Part shown: piece by piece, positions 17,622-25,788 of the stretch
Layout of the letters: every line of letters begins with the position of its first letter
Position numbering within the stretch: the first letter of the stretch is position 1
NCBI GenBank assembly: GCA_000824805.1
Contig: CCNA01000026.1
Coordinates: forward strand, 1 to 64,000
Direction of reading: 5' to 3'
Length of the DNA stretch: 64,000 nucleotides
Origin: Mesorhizobium sp. SOD10
GTDB lineage: Bacteria; Pseudomonadota; Alphaproteobacteria; Rhizobiales; Rhizobiaceae
Made by a program: the position numbers and the translations under genes
The notes under the pieces: model-generated
Told to the model about the DNA's origin: nothing
Databases searched by the model: none
The model's input: the letters and a program-made list of their open reading frames with translations, nothing else

Positions 17622-18023
17622 ATGGCACTGAAGATCAGACTGGCCCGTGCGGGCTCGAAGAAGCGTCCTTACTACCACGTCGTCGTTGCCGACGCCCGTT
17701 CGCCGCGCGACGGCCGTTTCATCGAGGCACTGGGTTCCTGGAACCCGCTGCTGCCGAAGGACGGCGAGCGCGTCAAGGTCGATGCCGACCGCGTCAAGCA
17801 CTGGCTGTCGCACGGCGCCCAGCCGACCGATCGTGTGCTGCGCTTCCTCGACGAAGCCGGCATCGCCAAGCGCGAAGCCCGCTCGAACCCGACCAAGGCT
17901 CTGCCCGGCAAGAAGGCGCAGGAACGCGCCGCCCTGTTGAAGAAGGCGCAGGAAGACGCCGCTGCGGCGGCTGCCGCTGCGACCGCGGCGCCGGCCGAGG
18001 CTGAAGCCGCCAGCGCCGAGTAA
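17622..18023 (+). CDS. rpsP: 30S ribosomal protein S16
   Basis: 133 residues. The S16 core is clear: MALKIRLARAGSKKRPYYHV, SPRDGRFIEALGSWNP, and a DRVKHWLSHGAQPTD motif. A C-terminal Ala/Glu-rich extension of about 45 residues (AAAAAAATAAPAEAEA-like) is typical of alphaproteobacterial S16. AGGAGATAAAG precedes the ATG. A strong terminator follows directly. rimM, trmD and rplS, which usually follow rpsP in bacteria, are not in the window. Confidence 0.97.
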   Translation: MALKIRLARAGSKKRPYYHVVVADARSPRDGRFIEALGSWNPLLPKDGERVKVDADRVKHWLSHGAQPTDRVLRFLDEAGIAKREARSNPTKALPGKKAQERAALLKKAQEDAAAAAAAATAAPAEAEAASAE

Positions 18024-18040
18024 TCACGGCTTTCGTTTAC

Positions 18041-18070
18041 AAAAACGGCGGGCCCAGGCCCGCCGTTTTT
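18041..18070. terminator. Strong bidirectional terminator after rpsP
   Basis: AAAAACGGCGGGCC and GGCCCGCCGTTTTT form a perfect inverted repeat with only two bases between (real loop slightly larger). The A and T tracts let it work for rpsP on + and for the lipoprotein gene on -. Confidence 0.9.
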
Positions 18071-18088
18071 CTGTGCCGGCTTGCTGCC

Positions 18089-18352
18089 TCAATATCCCGA
18101 CGGGCATCTTGCGATGTAAACGCGGCCATAGCGGTCGCGATAGCGGCACTTGCCGCTTTCGCTGGCATGGCCGATCAGCGCGCCGGCCACTGCGCCGACC
18201 GCGCCGCCGACCACTGCGCCCTCGACCGGGTCATTGGCGACGGCCGCGCCGACCGCCGCGCCGCCCAGGCCGCCGACCGCCGCGCCCTTTTCCGTTTGCG
18301 AGCAGGCGCCCAGGGCCACCGTCAGCACCAGAATGGTAATTGCTTTCTTCAT
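18089..18352 (-). CDS. Small glycine-zipper lipoprotein
   Basis: 87 residues. A lipoprotein signal peptide with lipobox LGAC (Cys at about 17) is followed by a glycine-zipper region (GAAVGGLGGAAVGAAVAND, then GAVVGGAVGAVAGALIGH) and a short Cys-containing C-terminus (CRYRDRYGRVYIARCPSG). Such zippers insert into or span membranes; related proteins include the SlyB/OsmB type. The start at 18352 has GAGAGGAACAG upstream. Outer-membrane location is inferred. The 147 bases between its start and the SRPBCC gene hold nothing clear. Confidence 0.8.
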   Translation of the reverse strand: MKKAITILVLTVALGACSQTEKGAAVGGLGGAAVGAAVANDPVEGAVVGGAVGAVAGALIGHASESGKCRYRDRYGRVYIARCPSGY

Positions 18353-18499
18353 TGCTGTTCCTCTCTCAAGCGCCGTCCTCGCCGCCATGCCCTAAACTCA
18401 CGAACAGCTAAATTGATCCCGGCGATGATGAAGATTGGCCGGCTATGTGCCGGCCAGATTTGTGGCGCCGGGCATCAACTTTTTGATATCCCGCGGTTT

Positions 18500-19027
18500 T
18501 TACCGCTCGGCGAGGCGCCTCAGATTGTCGAGCCCGGCCTCGAAATCCCTGCCGATCAGCGCATCGAAATTCATGAACAGGCCCATCAGCTTGGCGATGA
18601 AGGGCCTTGCGCCGCGCATTGCCCAGGTGACGGTCGTGCCCTCGCGGGACGGCGAAAGCGAGAAGTTGACCGTATTGTTGGCTCGGAACGGCTTTTCGAA
18701 ATCGAGCTTGAGCGCGACCTGCGACGACGGCACCGAATTTGTGATCTCCATGCGGCCCTTGCCGGCCTTGGAATTGCCTTCCCAGGCATAGACCGCGCCC
18801 CTGCCGCTGTCGGCGCCGGACAACGTGCGCTGCATCCCAGGGTCGAGCTTTTCGAAGGGCGACCATTCCGGCCAGCGCCGGAAATCGTTGATCAGCGGGA
18901 AGATCGCCTCGGCCGGCGCCTTGATGCCGGCCGAGCGTGAGACGACGAAGTCGTTCGGCCGTGTCGCGGCATAGACGAGCACGGCGGCGATGACGACGGC
19001 CAGGACGATGATGATGGTGGTGAGCAT
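18500..19027 (-). CDS. Membrane-anchored SRPBCC-family protein
   Basis: 175 residues. A single N-terminal membrane anchor (TIIIVLAVVIAAVLVYAA) precedes a START/Bet v1-like SRPBCC domain: AEAIFPLINDFRRWPEWSPF at the start, AYAWEG-type strands and the long C-terminal helix FEAGLDNLRRLAER. The family binds lipids or hydrophobic ligands; the ligand here is unknown. It follows the DoxX-like gene by 10 bases and is probably co-transcribed with it. Confidence 0.82.
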   Translation of the reverse strand: MLTTIIIVLAVVIAAVLVYAATRPNDFVVSRSAGIKAPAEAIFPLINDFRRWPEWSPFEKLDPGMQRTLSGADSGRGAVYAWEGNSKAGKGRMEITNSVPSSQVALKLDFEKPFRANNTVNFSLSPSREGTTVTWAMRGARPFIAKLMGLFMNFDALIGRDFEAGLDNLRRLAER

Positions 19028-19037
19028 TTTCTCCCCC

Positions 19038-19448
19038 CTATCGTGAGAACGGAATCAACGCGCGCACCCTCGCATCGCGCAGATAGAGCCCGCCCCACAG
19101 GATAATGCCGAGATAGACGCCGAACAGCGTATGCGAGAACAGCGGATTGCCGATCCGCACATGGGTCGAAATCGCGCCGCCCATATAGGCGGTAAGCAGG
19201 ATGGCGCCGAGCACCGAGGTGCGCGGGATGGCATAAAGCGCGGTCGAGATCAGCCCGATAACCCCGATCAGGCGCGCGACATTGGCGTCCGCCGGCCAGC
19301 CGAGTTCGGTCATCGTCCGGGTGACGATATCCAGCGGCGGCAGCTTGATGACGCCATCGAAGATCATGAACAGCACGACGACGGCGCTGAGCGCGCGCCC
19401 CGTCCACAAGGCGACGTTCGAGACAGGCACGGCTTCGGAAAGGCTCAT
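19038..19448 (-). CDS. DoxX-like four-helix membrane protein
   Basis: 136 residues with four hydrophobic segments and the DoxX-like pattern (FMIFDGVIKL, then TALYAIPRTSVLGAILLTAY and a GGAISTHVR loop). The upstream AGGAGGGAAC decides ATG 19448 over the longer frame. Function unknown; DoxX relatives are linked to redox or thiosulfate metabolism in some organisms, but this branch is uncharacterised. It is first gene of a two-gene unit with the SRPBCC protein. Confidence 0.78.
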   Translation of the reverse strand: MSLSEAVPVSNVALWTGRALSAVVVLFMIFDGVIKLPPLDIVTRTMTELGWPADANVARLIGVIGLISTALYAIPRTSVLGAILLTAYMGGAISTHVRIGNPLFSHTLFGVYLGIILWGGLYLRDARVRALIPFSR

Positions 19449-19559
19449 GGATGTTCCCTCCTGACGGTTTCGAATGCCGGCTGTTTGCCGGGTTCGATCC
19501 AAGGACGGGGGAACATGCCGCGATCCTACACGCCTTCGTCATCCTCGGGCGGCCTGTGG

Positions 19560-20465
19560 CTACGAGAAGTAAAATTTATCGGCCGCGATCATCTTCGGCG
19601 GCGTTTCGTCCAGCGCCTCGAACACGGAGATCTCGCAGACGCGGCAGAGCCCGTCCAGCGCGAGGTCGTTGGCCTCGATGCCGAACGGGTCCTCGAGCTC
19701 TTCCGACAGCGCGTCGAGGCCGAAGAAGGTATAGGCGATCAGCGCCGTGAACAGGGGCGTCGCCCAGCCCGTGGTCGATATCAGGCCGATCGGCAGGAGC
19801 AGGCAGACGACATAGGCCGTGCGGTGCACCAGGAGCGTATAGGCGAAGGGCAGGGGGGTGCCGGCGATCCGCTCGCAGCCGGCCTGGATGGCGGCGATCG
19901 CGGCCAGCCTTTCATCGAGGATGCGGAAACCGATCGGATCGAGCGCGCCCGCCTCGCGCCGCGCATTGGCGCGCCGGCCCATGCGGCGGACCATGTCGTC
20001 GGCCGGGTTGGTGCGGGCGGCGACCGTGTCGACCTCGTCGCCGATGAAAGTGCGCGCGTCCTTTGTGCTGTCGATCCGGCGCAATTGCCCGCGCAGGAGA
20101 TGGCAGAAGGCAAGCGCTTCCATTAGAAGCGCGCGCTGCTCGGCGCGGTCGCCGATCAGGCCGGTGGTGGCGCGCGCCAGATTGCGGATCTCGAAAACCA
20201 GCGCGCCCCAGAGCTTGCGCGCCTCCCACCAGCGGTCATAGGCGGCGTTGTTGCGGAACGACAGATAGATCGACAGCGTCACGCCGACGAGCCCGAAAGG
20301 CGCGATGCTGAAGGCGCTGAGATCGAGCTGGAAGTGCCGCGCGAGCAGCAGGATGACCGTCGAATAGAGGGCGAAGCCGAAAATCTGCGGCAGGATGCGC
20401 GGCACCACCGAGCCGCGCATGATGAAGAACAGCTGCAGGAATGTCGGGCGCGGGCGGACGATCAT
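19560..20465 (-). CDS. Bestrophin-family (UPF0187) anion channel
   Basis: 301 residues. It starts MIVRPRPTFLQLFF and shows the bestrophin signature: FRNNAAYDRWWEARKLWG (about residues 70-87), a mid-protein helix pair, and the Pro/Gly-rich ALDPIGF segment. The C-terminal part carries FFGLDALSEELEDPFG, the conserved acidic cluster that in characterised members lies near the ion-gating region. Bacterial members conduct small anions or cations. The gene is alone; its start is divergent from the ACT-domain gene. Confidence 0.87.
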   Translation of the reverse strand: MIVRPRPTFLQLFFIMRGSVVPRILPQIFGFALYSTVILLLARHFQLDLSAFSIAPFGLVGVTLSIYLSFRNNAAYDRWWEARKLWGALVFEIRNLARATTGLIGDRAEQRALLMEALAFCHLLRGQLRRIDSTKDARTFIGDEVDTVAARTNPADDMVRRMGRRANARREAGALDPIGFRILDERLAAIAAIQAGCERIAGTPLPFAYTLLVHRTAYVVCLLLPIGLISTTGWATPLFTALIAYTFFGLDALSEELEDPFGIEANDLALDGLCRVCEISVFEALDETPPKMIAADKFYFS

Positions 20466-20621
20466 CGGGTGAACCTTTGCGAGCCGTTATGTCTCTACGG
20501 CGATAACGGGTTTGCGGCTCAGCCGCCAGCGACATCACCATGTCGTCCAGGCGCCGGACCGTTGACGTTTCGCGCAGGACTGTCGAGAACGTCGCGGAGC
20601 ATCACACGAAGGGGAGGAGAC

Positions 20622-21029
20622 ATGAGCGGCGAGACGGACCTGCAAAAGCTGCTGGCGTGGATGACGCCGCTGCTTTGCCCGGAAGTCTATGTCTTCGCGA
20701 CTTTGCCACCCGGCGCAGCCTTGCCGAAGGGCGTAGAGCCGGTCATGCGCTTCGTCGAGCGCGAGGGCACGAAGCTGATCCTGGCCGAAAGCCAGACGAA
20801 GGCGGCCGGCCTCGCCGGCACGTTCCGCTGCCGGATGATCACGCTCGACATCCACTCCTCGCTGGAAGCCGTCGGCTTCCTCGCCGCCATCACCAAGCGG
20901 CTCGCGGCGGCCGGCATGGGCGTCAATCCGGTCTCGGCCTTCTACCACGACCACCTGTTCGTGCCGGCCGAGCGGGCGGAGGAAGCGCTCGTCATCCTGC
21001 AGCAGCTGGCGGCGGAAAACGGTGGCTGA
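20622..21029 (+). CDS. ACT-domain protein (DUF2241/COG3602 type)
   Basis: 135 residues. The sequence has the two-lobed layout of this ACT-like family: LQKLLAWMTPLLCPEVYVF at the N-terminus, a central CRMITLDIHSSLEAVGFLAA segment, and GMGVNPVSAFYHDHLFVP near the end. These domains usually sense amino acids; the ligand is unknown. The start has GGGGAGGAGAC upstream, a strong ribosome site. Its stop is two bases from the convergent GNAT gene. Confidence 0.82.
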   Translation: MSGETDLQKLLAWMTPLLCPEVYVFATLPPGAALPKGVEPVMRFVEREGTKLILAESQTKAAGLAGTFRCRMITLDIHSSLEAVGFLAAITKRLAAAGMGVNPVSAFYHDHLFVPAERAEEALVILQQLAAENGG

Positions 21030-21031
21030 CT

Positions 21032-21484
21032 TCAGCGCCTGAGCACGTAAAGAACATCCGGCAGGCCTTCCTCATTGGTCGAGCCGTCGCCGAAGGCTTC
21101 GGCGCGAAAACCATGGCGTTCGTAGAACTGTCGCGCGCCGGTGTTGGCCTGGAAGCAGTGAAGCTTGACCAGACACATGCCGGCGATGGCGTGGGCGAGC
21201 AGCCGGCTGCCGATGCCCTGGCCTGTCCAGGCCGGATCGAGATAGAGCTGCTCGACCCGATCGCCATTGACGGCAACGAAGCCGACGATGCGCTCGCCGG
21301 CTTCGGCGACCGTGACCTGCTGATTGGGCAGCAGGATGTCGCGGATGAAGAACAGGTCTTCCTCCGGCGTATGCAGGACGGGCATCCAGGCGAAGGCATC
21401 GAGCGACGCGCGCATTATGGTCGCGATGGCAGCCGCGTCGGAACTTGTGGCCGGGCGTAGCAAGACTTCAGGAAAACTGGACAT
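21032..21484 (-). CDS. GNAT-family N-acetyltransferase
   Basis: 150 residues. The GNAT acetyl-CoA motif A is WTGQGIGSRLLAHAI (about residues 84-98), preceded by the strand VEQLYLDPA. The motif B region follows with NTGARQFYERHGF. Substrate unknown. ATG 21484 is preferred because conservation starts there; upstream is repeat DNA, so the longer frame to 21517 is read-through of the repeat. Confidence 0.85.
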   Translation of the reverse strand: MSSFPEVLLRPATSSDAAAIATIMRASLDAFAWMPVLHTPEEDLFFIRDILLPNQQVTVAEAGERIVGFVAVNGDRVEQLYLDPAWTGQGIGSRLLAHAIAGMCLVKLHCFQANTGARQFYERHGFRAEAFGDGSTNEEGLPDVLYVLRR

Positions 21485-21486
21485 GC

Positions 21487-21556
21487 GGGCGCTGCCCCTC
21501 ATCCGCCCTTCGGGCACCTTCTCCCCGTTGAACGGGGAGAAGGGAGAGGCAACCAG
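21487..21556. repeat. RIME-like palindromic repeat
   Basis: CCCCTCATCCGCC…CTTCTCCCCGTT/AACGGGGAGAAG. The hairpin core (12-bp arms) and the flanking CCTCATC segment recur at 51955-52012 and, twice in inverted orientation, at 56801-56991. It resembles the RIME-type intergenic elements described in rhizobia. Confidence 0.75.
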
Positions 21557-21650
21557 GCCAAAGGCCGAGCCCGCGACCGCGGGCCGCCGGTCGTCCGGCG
21601 CCCCCGCGGAGGGCCAGCCGCGAAGCGGCGGTGCGGCCCGTGAGCGAGAA

Positions 21651-22685
21651 CTAAGCCGCCTTCTTCTTCGGCTGGATCAGGCCGCGCTCGACCAAAAGCT
21701 CGGCGATCTGCACGGCGTTCAGCGCCGCGCCCTTGCGCAGATTGTCGGAAACGACCCACATCGACAGGCCGTTGTCGACGGTCGAATCCTCGCGGATGCG
21801 CGAGATGAAGGTGGCGTCCTCGCCGGCCGATTCGAGCGGGGTGATGTAGCCGCCATTCTCGCGCTTATCGAGCACCTGGCAGCCGGGCGCCTCGCGCAGG
21901 ATCTCGCGCGCCTCGTCGGCCGTGATCGGCTTCTCGAACTCGATGTTGACCGCTTCCGAATGACCGATGAACACCGGCACGCGCACGCAGGTCGCCGTCA
22001 GCTTGATCTTGGGGTCGAGCATCTTCTTGGTCTCGGCCACCATCTTCCACTCTTCCTTGGTGAAGCCGTCGTCGAGGAAGACGTCGATATGCGGAATGAC
22101 GTTGAACGCGATGCGCTTGGTGAACTTCTTGACGTCGACCTGGTCGGCGACGAACACCGCGCGGGTCTGGGTGAAGAGCTCGTCCATGCCTTCCTTGCCG
22201 GCACCCGACACCGACTGATAGGTGGCGACGACGACGCGCTTGATGGTGGCGACGTCATGCAGCGGCTTCAGCGCCACGACCAGCTGCGCGGTCGAACAGT
22301 TCGGGTTGGCTATGATGTTCTTGCGCGAGAACAGGGAGACCGCGTCCGGGTTCACCTCCGGCACGATCAGCGGCACGTCCGGATCGTAGCGGAAGGCCGA
22401 CGAATTATCGATGACGACGCAGCCCTGCTTGCCGATCTTGGGCGACCATTCCTTGGAGACGTTGCCGCCGGCCGACATCACGCAGAGGTCGGTGTCGGAA
22501 AAATCATAGGTGTCGAGTGCCTTGACCTTCAGCGTGCGGTCGCCGAAGGACACTTCGGTGCCCTGGCTGCGCCGCGAGGCCAGTGCCACGACCTCGCTCA
22601 CCGGGAAGCCGCGCTCGTCCAGAATATTGAGCATTTCGCGGCCCACATTGCCCGTGGCGCCGACTACCGCAACCTTGAAACTCAT
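21651..22685 (-). CDS. asd: Aspartate-semialdehyde dehydrogenase
   Basis: 344 residues. It reduces aspartyl phosphate with NADPH to aspartate semialdehyde, the branch point to lysine/diaminopimelate, threonine and methionine. The Rossmann motif is VGATGNVGREML (8-19). The catalytic Cys is C130 in NPNCSTAQ. The RVPVFIGHSEAVNIEFE segment, with the conserved Arg and His, follows later. The C-terminus ends in a Lys/Pro-rich tail. A possible folded region lies 20-90 bases upstream of the start, including AAACCCGC/GCGGGTTT arms at 22723-22747. Confidence 0.96.
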   Translation of the reverse strand: MSFKVAVVGATGNVGREMLNILDERGFPVSEVVALASRRSQGTEVSFGDRTLKVKALDTYDFSDTDLCVMSAGGNVSKEWSPKIGKQGCVVIDNSSAFRYDPDVPLIVPEVNPDAVSLFSRKNIIANPNCSTAQLVVALKPLHDVATIKRVVVATYQSVSGAGKEGMDELFTQTRAVFVADQVDVKKFTKRIAFNVIPHIDVFLDDGFTKEEWKMVAETKKMLDPKIKLTATCVRVPVFIGHSEAVNIEFEKPITADEAREILREAPGCQVLDKRENGGYITPLESAGEDATFISRIREDSTVDNGLSMWVVSDNLRKGAALNAVQIAELLVERGLIQPKKKAA

Positions 22686-22699
22686 CTGATATCTCCTGT

Positions 22700-22778
22700 C
22701 CCTCTCCGCTTGCTTGTTGGAGAAACCCGCTGGCCTCGTGCGGGTTTCGTCCCCCGGGCCGTACCCGGGAGAGGGTGG
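22700..22778. repeat. Nested inverted repeats upstream of asd
   Basis: Outer arms CCCTCTC (about 22700) and GAGAGGG (about 22772) enclose AAACCCGC/GCGGGTTT (22723-22747) and a CCCGGG-CCGTA-CCCGGG hairpin. It may be a degenerate palindromic repeat or part of the asd leader. Apart from this, 22686-23146 holds no gene I can support. Confidence 0.4.
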
Positions 22779-23146
22779 TTAGGCCAAGGGAATCACACCG
22801 TTTTGGTGGTGGTTTTGGCCGTAGTTTTGCTGGAACGGACGGACGCGTCGAACCGCCCCGCCCGATGCGCCGCATCGTGGCTGGAGGCATCGAATGCAAG
22901 AAGAGCCATCAAAAGGCCGCGCATCGAAGACGATCCCGTTCGCCGCCGGCTTTTACGCGCTTTGGCAGAAGAGTCAATTGGCAGCAAGCGCTGCTCTCCC
23001 CTTCCCCCTTGTGGGCAAGGCGGTGCCGCTTGCCCTGTACAATGACGGCCGCAGGAAGTAGGAACGCCGCAAATATTCTTTGGCTGGCGCGGTGCCGGCC
23101 TTGTGCTCCGCGACGAGCACTGAGCTCCGAATTCCGAAAGAAGAGA

Positions 23147-24883
23147 ATGTCCAGTTTCGAAACGATCGTGCCTGCGCTGGCGCAGGCGCTGCGAGATCGC
23201 GGCTATGTCGAACTGACGCCGGTGCAGAAGGCGGTGCTGGGGCCGGAGCTCGGCGAAGCCGACGCGCTGGTGTCGGCGCAGACCGGATCCGGCAAGACCG
23301 TCGCCTTTGGCCTTGCCGTGGCGCCGACCCTGCTTGGCGAAGCTCAGCGTTTCGCCAATGCCGGCGCGCCGCTGGGACTGGTGGTGGCGCCGACACGCGA
23401 GCTGGCGCTGCAGGTGCGGCGCGAGCTGGAATGGCTTTACGCGCTGGCCGGCGCTGAGATCGCCTCCTGCGTCGGCGGCATGGACATGCGCACCGAACGG
23501 CGCGCGCTGGAGCGCGGCGCCCATATCGTCGTCGGCACACCTGGCCGGCTGCGCGACCACATCACGCGCGGCGCGCTCGACATGTCGGCGCTGAAAGCCG
23601 TGGTGCTCGACGAAGCCGACGAGATGCTCGACCTCGGTTTCCGCGAGGACCTCGAATTCATCCTCGATGCGGCACCCGCTGACCGCCGCACGCTGATGTT
23701 TTCGGCCACCGTGCCGCGCGCCATCGCCACGCTGGCGAAGAGTTACCAGCGCGATGCCGTGCGCATTTCGGCCGGCGGCGAGGAAAAGCAGCATCTCGAT
23801 ATCGAGTACCGGGCGCTCTCCGTCGCGCCCGGCGATCGCGAGAACGCCATCATCAACGTGCTGCGCTATTACGAGGCCGCCAATGCGATGGTGTTCTGCA
23901 ACACCCGCGCGGCGGTAAACCATCTCACCGCGCGCTTCAACAACCGAAATTTCGCGGTCGTGGCGCTGTCCGGCGAGCTCAGCCAGAATGAGCGCAGCCA
24001 TGCCCTGCAGGCGATGCGCGACGGCCGCGCCCGGGTCTGCATCGCCACGGACGTCGCGGCGCGCGGCATCGACCTGCCCAATCTCGATCTCGTCATCCAT
24101 GCCGACCTCCCGAGCAACCCGGAGACGCTGCTGCACCGCAGCGGCCGCACCGGCCGCGCCGGACGCAAGGGCGTCAGCGCGCTGATCGTGCCGGGCAATG
24201 CCCGCCGGCGCACCGAGCGGCTGCTTGCGAATGCGGGTCTCACCGCGAGCTGGGCGAGCCCACCCTCGGCCGACGAGGTGCTGCGGCGTGACGACGAGCG
24301 CATCCTGGCCGACCCATCCTTTCGCGAGCCCGTGAAGGACGAGGAGCGCGACTTCGCCGCGGCGCTCCTGGAGCGGCATGGCGCCGAGCTGGTGGCCGCC
24401 GCCTTCGTGCGGCTGTGCCGTGGCAGCCGGTCGGCGCCCGAGGACCTGATCGACGTCGCGCCCTTCGCGCTGTCGAAGGAGAAGTTCGCACGCCGGGAGG
24501 AAACACCCGCGCGCCGCGAGGACTTCGGCGACAGCGTCTGGTTCTCGCTCTCGGTCGGCCGCCGGCAGAATGCCGAGCCGCGCTGGCTGATCCCGATGCT
24601 GTGCCGCACCGCCGGCATGTCCAAGCGCGAGATCGGCGCCATCAAGATGCAGCCGGAAGCAACCTTCGTGCAGATCGCCGCCGACTGGGCCGACCGCTTC
24701 GTCGCCGCGATCGGCCCTGACCGCAAGCTGCAGGGCAGCATTGCGGTCAGGCGGATCGACGGCACGCCGGACCGGTCGCGCGCCGGCTACCAGCCGCCGA
24801 GGCCGGAGAAGAAGCCGCATCGGGGCAAGCGGCCTTTCGACCAGAAGGCGGCCGGTTTCGAGAAGCGGGCGCCGGGCGAGTAA
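23147..24883 (+). CDS. DEAD-box RNA helicase with DbpA-type RNA-binding C-terminus
   Basis: 578 residues. Q-motif (LTPVQKAVLG), Walker A AQTGSGKT (44-51), PTRELALQV, DEAD (155-158), SAT, and HRSGRTGRAGRKG are all present, followed by a C-terminal domain (WFSLSVGRRQNAEPRWLIPML … GAIKM) like the DbpA/RBD fold. It unwinds structured RNA, probably in ribosome assembly or cold adaptation. ATG 23147 follows AAGAG; the frame extends upstream to 22775 without support. A basic Lys/Pro-rich tail continues in frame beyond its stop (24884-24988). Confidence 0.93.
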   Translation: MSSFETIVPALAQALRDRGYVELTPVQKAVLGPELGEADALVSAQTGSGKTVAFGLAVAPTLLGEAQRFANAGAPLGLVVAPTRELALQVRRELEWLYALAGAEIASCVGGMDMRTERRALERGAHIVVGTPGRLRDHITRGALDMSALKAVVLDEADEMLDLGFREDLEFILDAAPADRRTLMFSATVPRAIATLAKSYQRDAVRISAGGEEKQHLDIEYRALSVAPGDRENAIINVLRYYEAANAMVFCNTRAAVNHLTARFNNRNFAVVALSGELSQNERSHALQAMRDGRARVCIATDVAARGIDLPNLDLVIHADLPSNPETLLHRSGRTGRAGRKGVSALIVPGNARRRTERLLANAGLTASWASPPSADEVLRRDDERILADPSFREPVKDEERDFAAALLERHGAELVAAAFVRLCRGSRSAPEDLIDVAPFALSKEKFARREETPARREDFGDSVWFSLSVGRRQNAEPRWLIPMLCRTAGMSKREIGAIKMQPEATFVQIAADWADRFVAAIGPDRKLQGSIAVRRIDGTPDRSRAGYQPPRPEKKPHRGKRPFDQKAAGFEKRAPGE

Positions 24884-24988
24884 CAGCCTGCTGGCGGGGC
24901 AAAATCTTGGGTGAAGAAGCCTGGCAAGCCGAAGTTCGACAAGCCGGGGCCGATGAAAAACAAGAAGTCGAAGAAGCGGCCAGTGTGA
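24884..24988 (+). other. In-frame basic tail beyond the helicase stop codon
   Basis: After TAA at 24881-24883 the same frame stays open for 34 codons and ends at TGA (24986-24988). Its product contains VKKPGKPKFDKPG and MKNKKSKKRPV, the kind of Lys/Pro-rich tail that often ends DEAD-box helicases. It could be the old C-terminus cut off by a stop mutation, or be reached by readthrough. No ribosome site supports independent translation from the GTG at 24911. Confidence 0.55.
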
Positions 24989-25131
24989 CTATTCTTGCGC
25001 GGCTGTCGCCGACATCGGCAGTAAGAACAAATGGGGGCTTATCCTGGCCGGTGTCACGATCTAGCGCTGTGCGTGCATTGCGTTATTCTGCAACTATTGG
25101 TAGCCTTTGAAGGCGATGCAGGGGGGAGTCA

Positions 25132-25788
25132 ATGCGCGGCACTGTGTTTCACTACGACGACGATCACGACTACGGCTACATCAACGGCGTTGACGGCAAG
25201 CGCTACATCTTCGGCCGCAAGGACCTGACAAAGGACATGCCCCTCGCCAGAGGTCTGCTGGTCGAGTTCACGCCAGGCGACGGGACTGCACACGACATCG
25301 TAACCGCGAGCCGACCTTCGCTCCCGGCAAACGGCAATCCGGAACAGCGCGGCCGCATCGCCCAACGCCATTCCGCCAGCTCCACGGGACTGTGGGCTTA
25401 TTTTCTACGTGCGCTCGGCGACGACTACCGAAATTTCACCGGCCGAGCGCGCCGTAAGGAGTTTTGGGCGTTCTATCTGTGGTTCTACATCGTGCTCGTC
25501 GCGCTGTTCGGTTTCGGCATCCTGCTCAACCTGGCGATAAGTGGTTTCGATGACGGCCCAAGGACGTCGATCGGGTACATTCCTGCCCTGCTTTTCGTGC
25601 TGGCAGCAATCCTGCCGTCGATCGCAGTCGTCGTGCGGCGTCTGCACGACATCGGGCTGACCGGCTGGCTTGCCTTGCTTTGCTACATCCCGGCTTTCGG
25701 AGCCGTGGCCTTTCTGATCTTCGGACTTCTACCTTCACAGTTCGGGGAGAACCGATGGGGGCCGACACAGGTCGGCGTCAGGTTCTAG
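25132..25788 (+). CDS. Cold-shock-like domain fused to a DUF805 membrane domain
   Basis: 218 residues. Residues 1-60 resemble a compact cold-shock/OB fold: MRGTVFHYDDDHDYGYIN, a RYIFGRKDL strand and LLVEFTPGDG. A polar linker leads to a DUF805 domain (from about residue 85): DDYRNFTGRARRKEFWAF, then membrane segments and the conserved VRRLHDIGLTGW. DUF805 proteins are poorly characterised inner-membrane proteins. GGGGGGAG precedes the ATG. The last 11 bases overlap the convergent GNAT gene. Confidence 0.85.
   Translation: MRGTVFHYDDDHDYGYINGVDGKRYIFGRKDLTKDMPLARGLLVEFTPGDGTAHDIVTASRPSLPANGNPEQRGRIAQRHSASSTGLWAYFLRALGDDYRNFTGRARRKEFWAFYLWFYIVLVALFGFGILLNLAISGFDDGPRTSIGYIPALLFVLAAILPSIAVVVRRLHDIGLTGWLALLCYIPAFGAVAFLIFGLLPSQFGENRWGPTQVGVRF

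Noticed and set aside
22793..24820. A 675-codon minus-strand open frame opposite the DEAD-box helicase
   Set aside because: It mirrors the helicase codons on high-GC DNA. No motifs, no start site with a ribosome site, and its composition is that of an antisense frame.
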